NCBI RefSeq assembly: GCF_003324185.1 | Contig: NZ_PXUP01000007.1 | Location: 1 to 64,000 of the forward strand | DNA length: 64,000 nt | Origin: Faecalibacterium prausnitzii | Lineage (GTDB): Bacteria; Bacillota; Clostridia; Oscillospirales; Ruminococcaceae | Direction: 5' to 3' | Part shown: positions 37,226 through 45,174 of the stretch, piece by piece | Position numbering within the stretch: position 1 is the stretch's first letter | How the letters are laid out: each line of letters starts with the position of its first letter | Position numbers and translations under genes: made by a program | Notes under the pieces: generated by a model | The model's input: the letters and a program-made list of their open reading frames with translations, nothing else | Database searches by the model: none | Told to the model about the DNA's origin: nothing

Positions 37226-37705
37226 ATGAAGCTCAAGACTGTTGCAATTGCCGCTGCCGCTCTGGCACTGGCTGTCGGCATGACCGCCTGCGGCGGCTCT
37301 GCCTCTACCGCTGCATCCTCCACCGCATCCTCTGCTGCTGCCTCTTCCGTGGCTGCTTCCTCCGAAGCTGCTTCCTCTGAGGCCGAGGCTGCTTCTGCCG
37401 AGTACACCGTGTACAACACCACCGGCAGCAAGGTGACCGAGCTGTACCTGTACGATGCAGGCTCTGAGGACAAGGGCGAGAACCTGGCAGGCGAGGGTCT
37501 GGCTGACGGCGAGAGCATCGTCATCACCCGCGATGTCGAGGCTGACAAGCAGGCTGACGTTGTCTACGTTCTGGAGTTCACCACCGAGGACGGCAATACC
37601 CAGAGCTTTGACACCCTGCACTACGAGGTGGCTCCCATCTCTCTGAAGAGCGTGGACGCCGCTGCCGGTGCTACCGCCATCGCTTTCGAAGCTCCCCAGA
37701 AGTAA
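37226..37705 (+). CDS. Small secreted lipoprotein
   Basis: A 159-residue protein. The signal peptide ends in a lipobox-like VGMTAC, with Cys22 the expected lipidated residue. A Ser/Ala/Glu linker (about 24-57) leads to a ~100-residue beta-rich domain beginning YTVYNTTGSKVTELYLYDAGS. The domain has no family I can name. AAAGGAG precedes the ATG. Monocistronic, with strong terminator; codon use suggests good expression. Likely displayed on the outer face of the membrane. Confidence 0.85.
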   Translation: MKLKTVAIAAAALALAVGMTACGGSASTAASSTASSAAASSVAASSEAASSEAEAASAEYTVYNTTGSKVTELYLYDAGSEDKGENLAGEGLADGESIVITRDVEADKQADVVYVLEFTTEDGNTQSFDTLHYEVAPISLKSVDAAAGATAIAFEAPQK

Positions 37706-37731
37706 GAGCAAACCCTTACATTTGTAAGCAG

Positions 37732-37769
37732 AAAAAGGCTGCTGCACCGTGCGTGCAGCAGCCTTTTTG
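37732..37769. terminator. Terminator of the lipoprotein gene
   Basis: AAAAAGGCTGCTGCAC/GTGCAGCAGCCTTTTT, perfect 16-bp stem with a 5-base loop; usable from both strands and 13 bases from the convergent dnaJ-like gene. Confidence 0.9.
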
Positions 37770-37781
37770 TATAAAATCATA

Positions 37782-38534
37782 TCACATACGGAACCCACGG
37801 AAGCCCCAGCCGCCGCAGCAGCAGTTGCACAGCAGGTTCAGTAAAATCATGCTCCAGCACCAGCGCAAAAGCCCGCCGGGCTGGGCGTAGGTGGTCTGGG
37901 TGCGGTAGGTTTGGCCGGGGTTCTGCATCCGGCGCAGGTGCATCTGGTACTCGGTGTTGTTTGGGTCCAGCTGCACGGCGCGGCGGGCGTCCTGCAAAGC
38001 GTCCACGCTTTTGCCCAGACCCTGATTGGCCAGCGAAGAGAGATAGTACCACCGCGCGTTGCGGCCGGTCATGCCGTCCAGCACCCGGCGCGCTTCGACG
38101 TAGCGGCCGCTGGCCACAAAGTTGCGGGCGGCTTGCATCTCCGGGGTATCTGTACCGGAAGCACTGGGCCCGGCCTGCTGGTAGCCGCCAAAGCCAAAAC
38201 CAAAGCCAAAGGGGTCGAAGCCCTCAAACCCGTCAAAGCCGTCAAAACCGGTGTAACCGTAGTTCTGCTGGCCGTAGCCCTGCTGCCCGTAGCCTTGCCG
38301 GTTATAGCTTTGCTGCTGGTAGCCGCCGTAGGGGTTGCCGCCCATCTGGGGGCCGGTATCGCCCTTGGTAATAGCGTCGTAGGCGGCCTGCACCTCCTTG
38401 AAGTGCTCCTCCGCCGTGGGGTCGTTGGGGTTCAAATCCGGGTGCCAGCGCTTGCACTTGGCGCGGTATGCTTTTTTGAGCTCATCGTCGCTTGCGCCGC
38501 GCTGAACGCCCAGCACCTCATAGGGATCTCTCAT
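37782..38534 (-). CDS. J-domain protein with Gly/Tyr/Gln-rich linker
   Basis: A 250-residue protein. The J domain (1-65) has [21 protein letters not shown] and the HPD motif in [11 protein letters not shown], so it can stimulate a DnaK. Residues about 66-130 are low complexity, with GYGQQ repeats and [22 protein letters not shown] short TPR-like part ([19 protein letters not shown]) follows, then a Trp/Cys-rich hydrophobic end ([21 protein letters not shown]) that may anchor it to membrane. No zinc-finger domain, so it is not DnaJ itself. Confidence 0.85.
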   Translation of the reverse strand: MRDPYEVLGVQRGASDDELKKAYRAKCKRWHPDLNPNDPTAEEHFKEVQAAYDAITKGDTGPQMGGNPYGGYQQQSYNRQGYGQQGYGQQNYGYTGFDGFDGFEGFDPFGFGFGFGGYQQAGPSASGTDTPEMQAARNFVASGRYVEARRVLDGMTGRNARWYYLSSLANQGLGKSVDALQDARRAVQLDPNNTEYQMHLRRMQNPGQTYRTQTTYAQPGGLLRWCWSMILLNLLCNCCCGGWGFRGFRM

Positions 38535-38621
38535 GCTCGGTATACTTCCTCACTCATTATACTGACGGTACAGCGCCACTGCACCATATCCGTTTTATTT
38601 TACCGGAATATCGGCATAAAA

Positions 38622-39467
38622 TCAAGACACATCGGGCTTTCCGGTGCGTTTTGCGTTTTTGCAGTTGTATTTCAGCCACACGCCGGAATACAGGATGTTG
38701 CGCAGCAGATCTGCGTCCTCCACGCAGGGCAGACGCTCAAAGTTCTGCGCGCAGCGTGCCAGCAACAGCTCAAAGATGTCCAGCATCTCTTCCTCATAGT
38801 CCGGGTGGGTGCTCAGCTCCCGCAGGGGGTTGTACGCGCCCCTGCGCTTGTCGCGGGGCAGGTCGTCGTAGGCGTCCAGCAGGTAGATGAACTTGCCCAG
38901 ATGGAAGCCGATGCTGCGCAGCTCCGGTGCCCAGCGGTCCTGCCGGTAGTCGAACAGCTCCGCCATCAGGGTGCCGAAGCAGCCGGACACTGCATCAAGG
39001 TCGGTGCTGCCGGCGGCTTCGTACTCGGCAAGCTTGGCAAGACACGAGCGGATCGCATTGCACTGGCGCGGCCAGCGCAGGGCGGCTTCGGCGGTGCTGT
39101 TGTCCAGCAGGGCGCTGTACCCCAGCGCCAGCAGATTGCGGTCGTCCTGCCATTTGTCCTGCGCGTTGTAGTAATGCAGCGCCACGCTCAGGTCGGCGCA
39201 GTAGTCGGTAGGGCCGGCGCTGCGCCAAAGTACACCGTGTACCGGGTGGATGGGACAGCGGTTTATACCGCTGTCTGCGGGGGTCTCGCCCTCGTACAGG
39301 CTGCACAGCAGAATGTTCAAAAAGGTCAGGTCATAACTCAGGCTGAACCGTCCCCGCAGCCCGTGCAGAGCATCGATGCGGCGGCACAGCCCGCAGTAGG
39401 CCGAGCGGTAGCGGCTCTGCGCTTCGGGGCTGAGGGCGGCCCGATCCGGGATCACATATCCGAACAT
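38622..39467 (-). CDS. DUF5685-like family protein
   Basis: A 281-residue soluble protein. Conserved-looking stretches are MFGYVIPDR, YRSAYCGLCRRIDALHG, HYYNAQDKWQDDRN and YLLDAYDDLPRDKRRGAYNPL; the paired D/E clusters resemble helical isoprenoid-type folds. The family is matched from memory as DUF5685. The biochemical role is unknown. It follows the zinc-ribbon membrane gene by 6 bases and precedes the J-domain gene on the same strand, so the three may work together. Confidence 0.75.
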   Translation of the reverse strand: MFGYVIPDRAALSPEAQSRYRSAYCGLCRRIDALHGLRGRFSLSYDLTFLNILLCSLYEGETPADSGINRCPIHPVHGVLWRSAGPTDYCADLSVALHYYNAQDKWQDDRNLLALGYSALLDNSTAEAALRWPRQCNAIRSCLAKLAEYEAAGSTDLDAVSGCFGTLMAELFDYRQDRWAPELRSIGFHLGKFIYLLDAYDDLPRDKRRGAYNPLRELSTHPDYEEEMLDIFELLLARCAQNFERLPCVEDADLLRNILYSGVWLKYNCKNAKRTGKPDVS

Positions 39468-39473
39468 GGCGGC

Positions 39474-39869
39474 TCAGCTCTTTTTGATGAACTGGGTGCC
39501 GCAGCGCGGGCAGGAGATCTGGATGCGTCCGCGTCCCCGGGGCACCCGCAGCTTCTGGCGGCACTGGGGGCAGCGGTAGTAGTGGTACAGCTTGCGGTTG
39601 GCCCACTGCTCCTTCAGGCTGCGGAACTTGTTATTGAACCGATCCTTCAGGCTGTAAAAGCGGTAGTTCTCCTCGGTGCGCTTGGAGATATTGCGGCTCA
39701 GGCTGCGGTAGTAGCACAAAATCAGCAGTGCCGCGCCCAGCCATGTGAACAGGGAAACGCGGGTGAGCAGCGATACCAGCAGCATCACGATGGAACTCAT
39801 GCTCAAAAACTGGTTCAGGCCATCGGTGCCGTAGCGCCCGATCATGAATTGACGGAATTTTTCTCTCAT
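39474..39869 (-). CDS. Two-helix membrane protein with C-terminal zinc ribbon
   Basis: A 131-residue protein: hydrophobic helices at about 18-55 (SSIVMLLVSLLTRVSLFTWLG, LLILCYY), a basic stretch, then a CxxC...CxxC ribbon (YRCPQCRQKLRVPRG, ISCPRCGTQF). The cytoplasmic ribbon may bind nucleic acid or a partner. ATG 39869 is preferred; ATG 39881 sits on the AGAGG site. Function unknown. Confidence 0.8.
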   Translation of the reverse strand: MREKFRQFMIGRYGTDGLNQFLSMSSIVMLLVSLLTRVSLFTWLGAALLILCYYRSLSRNISKRTEENYRFYSLKDRFNNKFRSLKEQWANRKLYHYYRCPQCRQKLRVPRGRGRIQISCPRCGTQFIKKS

Positions 39870-39910
39870 AGGTTTTCGCATCCTCTTCTCTGGGGCTTTA
39901 CACACGGAAA

Positions 39911-39935
39911 CGCAGGGCAGCAGTGCCGCCCTGCG
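39911..39935 (-). terminator. Hairpin downstream of the GH2 gene
   Basis: CGCAGGGC/GCCCTGCG 8-bp stem; only a short T-rich stretch (GTTTCC) follows on the minus strand, so it is a weak terminator or mRNA end. Confidence 0.4.
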
Positions 39936-40016
39936 GAATACTTTGTACCTCTAGAATATCAGCCAACCATGATAAAATTTTGAACAGACTGCAAATCTAT
40001 CATGAAAGGACGAAAA

Positions 40017-42416
40017 TTAAACGTTTTGCTCCTCCCGGCTGCGCACGGTGAGCGCCGCTTCGGTGTCCAGTGCGCCCTCCATGCGGCAGTGCAGCACGGC
40101 GCGTCCGGCCTTGCCGGTGGTGGCAAGGTAGGTGCCCGCCATGCCGCCCCGCAGGGGCACTACGCAGGGGCCTAAAATTTTCAGCGGCCCTTCCACGGAC
40201 AGGCAGACGGCCTCGCCGCAGTAGGGCAGCAGGTTGCCGTTCTGGTCGATGGCGCGCAGGCTGACCGCAGCGCAGTCCCATGTGGGGCCGTCGGTCAGCA
40301 GGGGGTTGTGCACAGTGCACTCCAGCCGGACGCTCTGCACCGGCTCCCGCACCACGGTGCGCACGGCGCGGCCATGCCACACCGCTTCGAACCGGTACAC
40401 CGGCGCGGAGCTGCCCAGCACACCGATGTACTTGTAATACATCCGCAGCAGCTCGTTCCAGTTCAGCCGCAGCGAGAGCATCCGCGCCTTGGACAGGGGT
40501 GAAAGCGCCATGGCGTCCCGCCGCAGCTCGTTGAGGATGGCAGCAGCCTGCACGGCGGTGGCGTGATCCATGCCCTCGTATTTTTCCAGCAGCGAGCCGA
40601 CAAAATCGTTGATCTCGATGGGCGGGTGGGGCAGGGCGGCAAAGCGTCCCCGGCGGTCGGGGCTGAACTCGGCCACAAAGTCGTTGCCGCGGTACAGCCG
40701 CACGCTCTCGGCGTTGGTGAACACCCAGCAGGCGGCGGCTGCGCCGCCGGGCAGGTCGCCCAGCGTCATGGCAGAGGAGACCTCCAGCACGATGTCGGAG
40801 GGGGCACGGGGCGTTTTCTGGCTGGCGTAGACGGCGGCGGAGAGCTTCGGGTTGCGGAACAGATCCATCACGCCGTGGTAGCAGATGCGGTCGCCGCTGC
40901 CAAACTCCCGGTGGGTGTTGTAGTCGGTCATGCACCAGCCAAAGCTGCCCGCAACGCCCGGCTGGGCAATGCTGTCGTTCAGCACGGCGGCGTGGTGCAA
41001 CGCCTGCACCAGACGGTGGGGCTCGTCATCAAAGGGCTTGGCGGGGAAGTTTTGACCGCCGAACTCGCTGATAAGGTAGCCCTTGCGGGTGTCGGGGGTC
41101 ACGGCGGCACGGTTCTCGCAGCCCGCGCCGCGCCCGGCGTAGGAATAATCGTTGTAGGCGTAAACGTCCTCCAGCAGTTGGCTTTTGCGGGTGCTGCGGG
41201 TGCCCGCCGTGGGGCGGGTGGGGTCCAGCCGGTGGATGGCTTCGTTGGTGCGCTTATAAAAGGCTTCGTTGTCGGGGCTGCCGCTGATGCGGGCACCCCA
41301 CAAAAAGATGCTGGGATGGCTGCGGTACTGGCACACCATCTCCCGGCAGTTCTGCAGCGCCTGCGCCTGCCACACCTCATCACCGATGTGCTGCCAGCCG
41401 GGCATTTCGGGGAACACCAGCAGGCCCAGCTCGTCGCAGGCGTCCAGAAACGCCGGGCTGGGGGGCGCATAGCAGGTGCGTACGGCGTTGCAGCCCAGCT
41501 CCTTTTTCAGCAGCTGGGCGTCCAGCCGCTGGATGCTGTCCGGCATGGCGTAGCCCTGATAAGGGTAGCTCTGGTGCCGGTCAAGGCCGCGCAGCTCTAC
41601 CCGCTGACCGTTCAGGTACAGCCCGCCTGCCACGAACTGCACCGTGCGGAAACCGAACCGCACCGTTTTTTCGTCCAGCACCCGGTCGGGCAGACCGCCG
41701 GTGCCGGGGCGGATGAGCCGCACGGTCAGGGTGTACAGGGTAGGGTGCTCTAAGCTCCACGGGTGCACGTTGTTCAGCGTGCCGGTGATGGGCAGGGAAA
41801 GCTCGCCGCTGTACACCGCCCGGCTCCCGGCGGGGCTGCGGATCTCGGCCTGCAGGGTGCAGCCGACCGTCTCGCCCACGGTGGCGGTGTAGATGCGGAA
41901 ATCGCCCTCCGCCTTTGCTTCAATGAACACGTCCCGCAGATAGGCAGGCTCCTTGATATCCAGACTGACGGCGCGGTAGATGCCGCCGTAGGTCAGCGCA
42001 TCCAGCTGCCCGCCGAAGGGCGGGATGTTCAGATCCTCCCGGCTGTCGCAGCGCACAGCCACCACGTTCTTCTGCCCCAGACGCAGCGCACCGGTCAGGT
42101 CTACCGTAAAAGCGGTGTAGCCGCAGCCGTGGTGGAACACCCGCCGCCCGTTGCAGAACACAGTGGCATCGTGTGCCACTGCCCCGAAGGTAAGCAGCAC
42201 GGTGCGGCCCAGCCACTCTCTGGGTGCAAAAAACTCCCGCCGGTAGCCGCACAGGCGCTGGTAGTCGTTTTCATTGCAATAATTATAGGGCAGAGGCTTG
42301 ACCGTGTGCGGCAACCGCACCGGGGTAAGGGAAAGCTCCGGGCACTCCGGGCGCACTAGCGCCGGGTCAAAGGTGGGGGCAAACAGCCAGCCCTCGTTCC
42401 AATCGTAGTGTTCCAT
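40017..42416 (-). CDS. GH2-family protein lacking the acid/base glutamate
   Basis: A 799-residue protein with the GH2 order: sugar-binding (1-170), immunoglobulin-like, TIM barrel (about 270-560), then further beta domains. It resembles beta-galactosidases/glucuronidases. In the acid/base signature HPSIFLWGARISGS, residues 378-379 are Ser-Gly where the family has Asn-Glu. The nucleophile is present (Glu451 in LISEFGG). As read, it should hydrolyse poorly or not at all. The start at 42416 follows GGAG. It has no sugar transporter beside it. Confidence 0.85.
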   Translation of the reverse strand: MEHYDWNEGWLFAPTFDPALVRPECPELSLTPVRLPHTVKPLPYNYCNENDYQRLCGYRREFFAPREWLGRTVLLTFGAVAHDATVFCNGRRVFHHGCGYTAFTVDLTGALRLGQKNVVAVRCDSREDLNIPPFGGQLDALTYGGIYRAVSLDIKEPAYLRDVFIEAKAEGDFRIYTATVGETVGCTLQAEIRSPAGSRAVYSGELSLPITGTLNNVHPWSLEHPTLYTLTVRLIRPGTGGLPDRVLDEKTVRFGFRTVQFVAGGLYLNGQRVELRGLDRHQSYPYQGYAMPDSIQRLDAQLLKKELGCNAVRTCYAPPSPAFLDACDELGLLVFPEMPGWQHIGDEVWQAQALQNCREMVCQYRSHPSIFLWGARISGSPDNEAFYKRTNEAIHRLDPTRPTAGTRSTRKSQLLEDVYAYNDYSYAGRGAGCENRAAVTPDTRKGYLISEFGGQNFPAKPFDDEPHRLVQALHHAAVLNDSIAQPGVAGSFGWCMTDYNTHREFGSGDRICYHGVMDLFRNPKLSAAVYASQKTPRAPSDIVLEVSSAMTLGDLPGGAAAACWVFTNAESVRLYRGNDFVAEFSPDRRGRFAALPHPPIEINDFVGSLLEKYEGMDHATAVQAAAILNELRRDAMALSPLSKARMLSLRLNWNELLRMYYKYIGVLGSSAPVYRFEAVWHGRAVRTVVREPVQSVRLECTVHNPLLTDGPTWDCAAVSLRAIDQNGNLLPYCGEAVCLSVEGPLKILGPCVVPLRGGMAGTYLATTGKAGRAVLHCRMEGALDTEAALTVRSREEQNV

Positions 42417-42596
42417 AGCAGGATCTCCGTCTGAGTGATATGCTTATAGAGGTATGGTATCACAAAGTTATGAACGAAAAAAGCATTCACGCCCCTTTTG
42501 TGCCGGAACAGCAGAAATTTTGTAGTGCGCGGAAGCTGCCGGTGGCAGGTTGCCCAAGAAATGCTTGGAAAAATTGTATAAAATCGCCCATAGAAA

Positions 42597-42633
42597 TGGA
42601 GCCCCGGAACGCCAGCGGCGTTCCGGGGCTCCA
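42597..42633 (-). terminator. Terminator of the flavodoxin-fold gene
   Basis: TGGAGCCCCGGAACGCC/GGCGTTCCGGGGCTCCA, perfect 17-bp stem, 14 bases beyond the stop, with ATTTCT on the minus strand. Confidence 0.75.
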
Positions 42634-42647
42634 AATTTATTCATACC

Positions 42648-43268
42648 TCAGCGGATAAAGTTGGTCATGGGGCGGGGCGGGTTCTGCGGGTGGTCGATGC
42701 CTGCGGCCTTACCGGCCTCGATGCAGCGCAGCAGCCATGCCATGTTGCGGCCCAGTTCCTGCATCACGGCGCAGCCCTCGGCGTCCTGCAGTACCTGCTC
42801 GGGGTTGGAGCCATGTACCATAGCCCAGTAGGAGCCGTTGACCAGCGGCATGTGGAAGAACTGGGGGTACTTGACCAGCTGGTCAAGGGTGGAGGTGGTG
42901 CCGGCGCGGCGGGCAGAGCAGCAGACAGCGGCGGGCTTATAGGCCAGATACTTGCCGCCCGCGTAGGCCAGACGGTCCATAAAGCTGGCCATGTTGCCCG
43001 CAGCGGAGGCGTAGTGCACCGGGCTGCCGAACACGAAGGCGTCGGCGGTCTTGGCCTTCTCAATGGCCTCGTTGACCACGCCGCCGAACACGCATCCATT
43101 GCCGCCGCGGCAGCCGCCGCAGCCGATGCAGCCGCCTACGGGCTGACCGCCGACGTGCAGGATCTCGGTCTCGATGCCCTGTGCCTTCAGCTCCCCGGCA
43201 ATAAGGGAAAGGGCGGTGTAGGTGCAGCCCTTCTCGTGGGGGCTGCCGTTGATGAGCAGAACTTTCAT
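42648..43268 (-). CDS. Flavodoxin-fold NAD(P)H-dependent FMN oxidoreductase
   Basis: A 206-residue protein. The phosphate loop is LLINGSPHEKGCTYTAL, and the FMN-binding second loop is GSPVHYASAAGNMASFMDRL. A cysteine cluster (GCIGCGGCRGGNGCVFGG) sits where iron-sulfur flavoproteins bind a [4Fe-4S], but spacing differs and cluster binding is uncertain. It likely reduces quinones, flavin or metals. The start at 43268 has AAAGGAGA upstream. Divergent from rsmD. Confidence 0.87.
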   Translation of the reverse strand: MKVLLINGSPHEKGCTYTALSLIAGELKAQGIETEILHVGGQPVGGCIGCGGCRGGNGCVFGGVVNEAIEKAKTADAFVFGSPVHYASAAGNMASFMDRLAYAGGKYLAYKPAAVCCSARRAGTTSTLDQLVKYPQFFHMPLVNGSYWAMVHGSNPEQVLQDAEGCAVMQELGRNMAWLLRCIEAGKAAGIDHPQNPPRPMTNFIR

Positions 43269-43324
43269 GCTGTATACTCTCCTTTACTGAAATGCGCCGT
43301 AAAATGCGCAATATTGCTGCTATG

Positions 43325-43391
43325 ATTGTAGCACAAAGCCGCCCGCAGCGCAATGCGGGCTCTTGACAATGCTATGCAGTTGGGAGATAAT
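43325..43391. promoter_or_regulatory. Divergent promoters of the flavoprotein gene and rsmD
   Basis: Minus: TTGCGC (43348-43353), 17 bp, TACAAT (43325-43330). Plus: TTGACA (43363-43368), 17 bp, GATAAT (43386-43391). The inverted repeat CCCGCA/TGCGGG lies between the two -35 elements. Confidence 0.7.
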
Positions 43392-43456
43392 AAAGGATAC
43401 GAAAGAGTTCAAACCGGCTGCCGCGGGGGCGGCAGCTACGGCAAGGAGGTAACATC

Positions 43457-44032
43457 ATGCGCGTGATCGCAGGAGAAGCCCGGGGCCGCAGGCTGGAAGC
43501 ACTGCCCGGCACCGATGTCACCCGCCCCACCCTCTCGCAGGTGAAGGAGGCGATGTTCAGCATCGTACAGTTCGACCTGCCCGGGGCCCGGGTGCTGGAT
43601 CTGTATGCCGGCAGCGGCCAGCTGGGCATTGAGGCGCTGAGCCGGGGTGCGGCCCGGTGCGTCTTTCTGGACGAGAGCCGGGAGGCCGTAAGCATCGTGA
43701 TGCGCAACTGCAAGGCCTGCGGCGTGTTCGACCGCAGCCGGGTGAATATCGGCGAGGCTGCGCGGTTCTTATCGGCCTGCCGGGAGCAGTTCGATCTGGT
43801 GCTGCTGGACCCGCCCTTCCGTGGCGGCACGCTGGAAAAGATCCTGCCCGCCGTGGAAAAGTGCGTTGCTCCGGGCGGCATCGTGCTGTGCGAGAGCGAA
43901 ACAGGCATCGTGCTGCCCGCGCAGGCGGGCAGTCTGACCCTGCAGAAGCAGTATAAATACGGCAAGGTGCTGCTGTGGAAGTACACAAAGCCCATGCAGT
44001 CCGCCGCTGAGCAGGAGGGAGAAGCCTTATGA
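43457..44032 (+). CDS. rsmD: 16S rRNA m2G966 methyltransferase (RsmD)
   Basis: A 191-residue SAM-dependent methyltransferase. N-terminal MRVIAGEARGRRLEALPG and RPTLSQVKEAMFSI, motif I LDLYAGSGQLGIEALSRGA, and the catalytic DPPF in VLLDPPFRGG. AAGGAGG lies upstream. Its stop overlaps the start of the next gene by 4 bases. In many Firmicutes it is followed by coaD; here it is not. Confidence 0.93.
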   Translation: MRVIAGEARGRRLEALPGTDVTRPTLSQVKEAMFSIVQFDLPGARVLDLYAGSGQLGIEALSRGAARCVFLDESREAVSIVMRNCKACGVFDRSRVNIGEAARFLSACREQFDLVLLDPPFRGGTLEKILPAVEKCVAPGGIVLCESETGIVLPAQAGSLTLQKQYKYGKVLLWKYTKPMQSAAEQEGEAL

Positions 44033-44490
44033 ACGTGAACGAGCTTTTGGATACCATTGAGGATGCACTGGAAGAGAGCGCAAATGTGCCCCTTTCCGGC
44101 GGCAAGCGCATCGTGGATGTGGAGCAGATCCGGGATTATCTGGACGAGGTGCGGGCGGCATTGCCCGGCGAGCTGCGGCAGGCGCAGCAGATCGTGAACG
44201 ACCGGGCGCAGATCGTGGACAGCGCCAACGCACAGGCACAGGCCATCGTGAAAAAGGCCGAGGAGCGCGCCCGCATTCTGGTCAGTGACGCCGAGATCGT
44301 CAAGGCCGCCCAGCAGCGCGCTTCTGAGATCACCTCCGCAGCCCAGACCGAGGCGCGCACCCTGCGCCAGACCGTGACCGACTACTGCGAGAATATGCTG
44401 CGCACCACCGAGGACACCATGGTGGAAAACGCCGCACAGGTCAAAAATATCCGTGCCAGCCTGCGCCAGAACGCCAAGAAAAACGGCTGA
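44029..44490 (+). CDS. Coiled-coil protein of unknown function
   Basis: A 153-residue, strongly helical protein (AQQIVNDRAQIVDSANAQAQAIVKKAEERARIL and similar) that resembles the stalk-type helices of V-ATPase H/E or DivIVA-adjacent proteins only in composition. It is translationally coupled to rsmD (ATGA). Such small coiled-coil genes next to rsmD are common in clostridia. No enzymatic motif. Confidence 0.78.
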   Translation: MNVNELLDTIEDALEESANVPLSGGKRIVDVEQIRDYLDEVRAALPGELRQAQQIVNDRAQIVDSANAQAQAIVKKAEERARILVSDAEIVKAAQQRASEITSAAQTEARTLRQTVTDYCENMLRTTEDTMVENAAQVKNIRASLRQNAKKNG

Positions 44491-44534
44491 TAACGGTCAA
44501 CTTTCCACACAAATTCCACAGATTGCGGAAAACG

Positions 44535-44577
44535 AAGTCCCTGCGAGCAAAAATGACGGCTCACAGGGACTTTTTTT
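44535..44577 (+). terminator. Terminator after the rsmD pair
   Basis: AAGTCCCTG (with inner GAGC/GCTC) pairs with CAGGGACTT, then a run of T residues. Confidence 0.85.
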
Positions 44578-44612
44578 GTGGATTTTTGCGGCAAAAAGCC
44601 GCCCGAAAACCC

Positions 44613-44641
44613 TTGCATTCACGAACTTGATTTGCTACAAT
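44613..44641 (+). promoter_or_regulatory. Promoter of the dcw cluster
   Basis: TTGCAT (44613-44618), 17 bp, TACAAT (44636-44641). Confidence 0.75.
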
Positions 44642-44654
44642 AAAGATGTGTCAG

Positions 44655-44679
44655 TGGGGCAAAGTGGGTAAAAGTAGGG
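44655..44679 (+). promoter_or_regulatory. MraZ-binding direct repeats
   Basis: TGGGG (44655), TGGGT (44665) and TAGGG (44675) occur at exact 10-bp intervals just after the expected transcript start. MraZ is known to bind TGGGN repeats spaced like this and to repress its own operon. Confidence 0.85.
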
Positions 44680-44718
44680 CGCATGCCCTGAAAACGCCCC
44701 TGAAAGGGGGAACAGCGC

Positions 44719-45138
44719 GTGTTTTTTGGCCGTTATGATTACACTATCGACGCCAAGGGGCGGCTGAACTTCCCCGCAAAATTCCGCGACGCCATGGGCG
44801 AGAGTTTCGTGGTGCTGGAATGGGTGGACAGCTGCCTGTTCGCACTGCCCATGGAAGAAGTGGAGCGGCTGGCGGACAAGCTGGAAAGCGATGAACTGAT
44901 GGACAGCTGGGCGATCTCCGGCGACCTGTTCAGCACCGCCTGCGAGGTGGTGCCGGACAAGCAGGGGCGCATCCTGCTGCCCGCAGAGCTGCGCGCCTAC
45001 GCCGGGCTGGAAAAGGACGTGACCATCATCGGCAACCGCAACCATGCTGAGATCTGGGCCACCGAGGTCTGGAATGCCCGCCGCGCCGCCGTGACCAACG
45101 ACCAGCGCGCCGAGCGGCTGCGCAAGCTGCACCTCTGA
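44719..45138 (+). CDS. mraZ: MraZ transcriptional regulator
   Basis: A 139-residue protein with two SpoVT/AbrB-like halves: FGRYDYTIDAKGRLNFPAKFRD and CEVVPDKQGRILLPAELRAYAGL, each containing the DxxGR motif. The start is GTG at 44719, after GGGGG. It forms rings and represses the dcw promoter through the direct repeats in its leader. First gene of the cluster. Confidence 0.95.
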   Translation: MFFGRYDYTIDAKGRLNFPAKFRDAMGESFVVLEWVDSCLFALPMEEVERLADKLESDELMDSWAISGDLFSTACEVVPDKQGRILLPAELRAYAGLEKDVTIIGNRNHAEIWATEVWNARRAAVTNDQRAERLRKLHL

Positions 45139-45174
45139 TGCAAAAAAACTAAACCGAGAAAGGAGGCCGTGCCA

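Noticed and set aside
37911-39983. A 690-codon plus-strand frame opposite the J-domain and DUF5685-like genes
   Set aside because: Antisense shadow; the opposite strand carries recognisable domains and ribosome sites.
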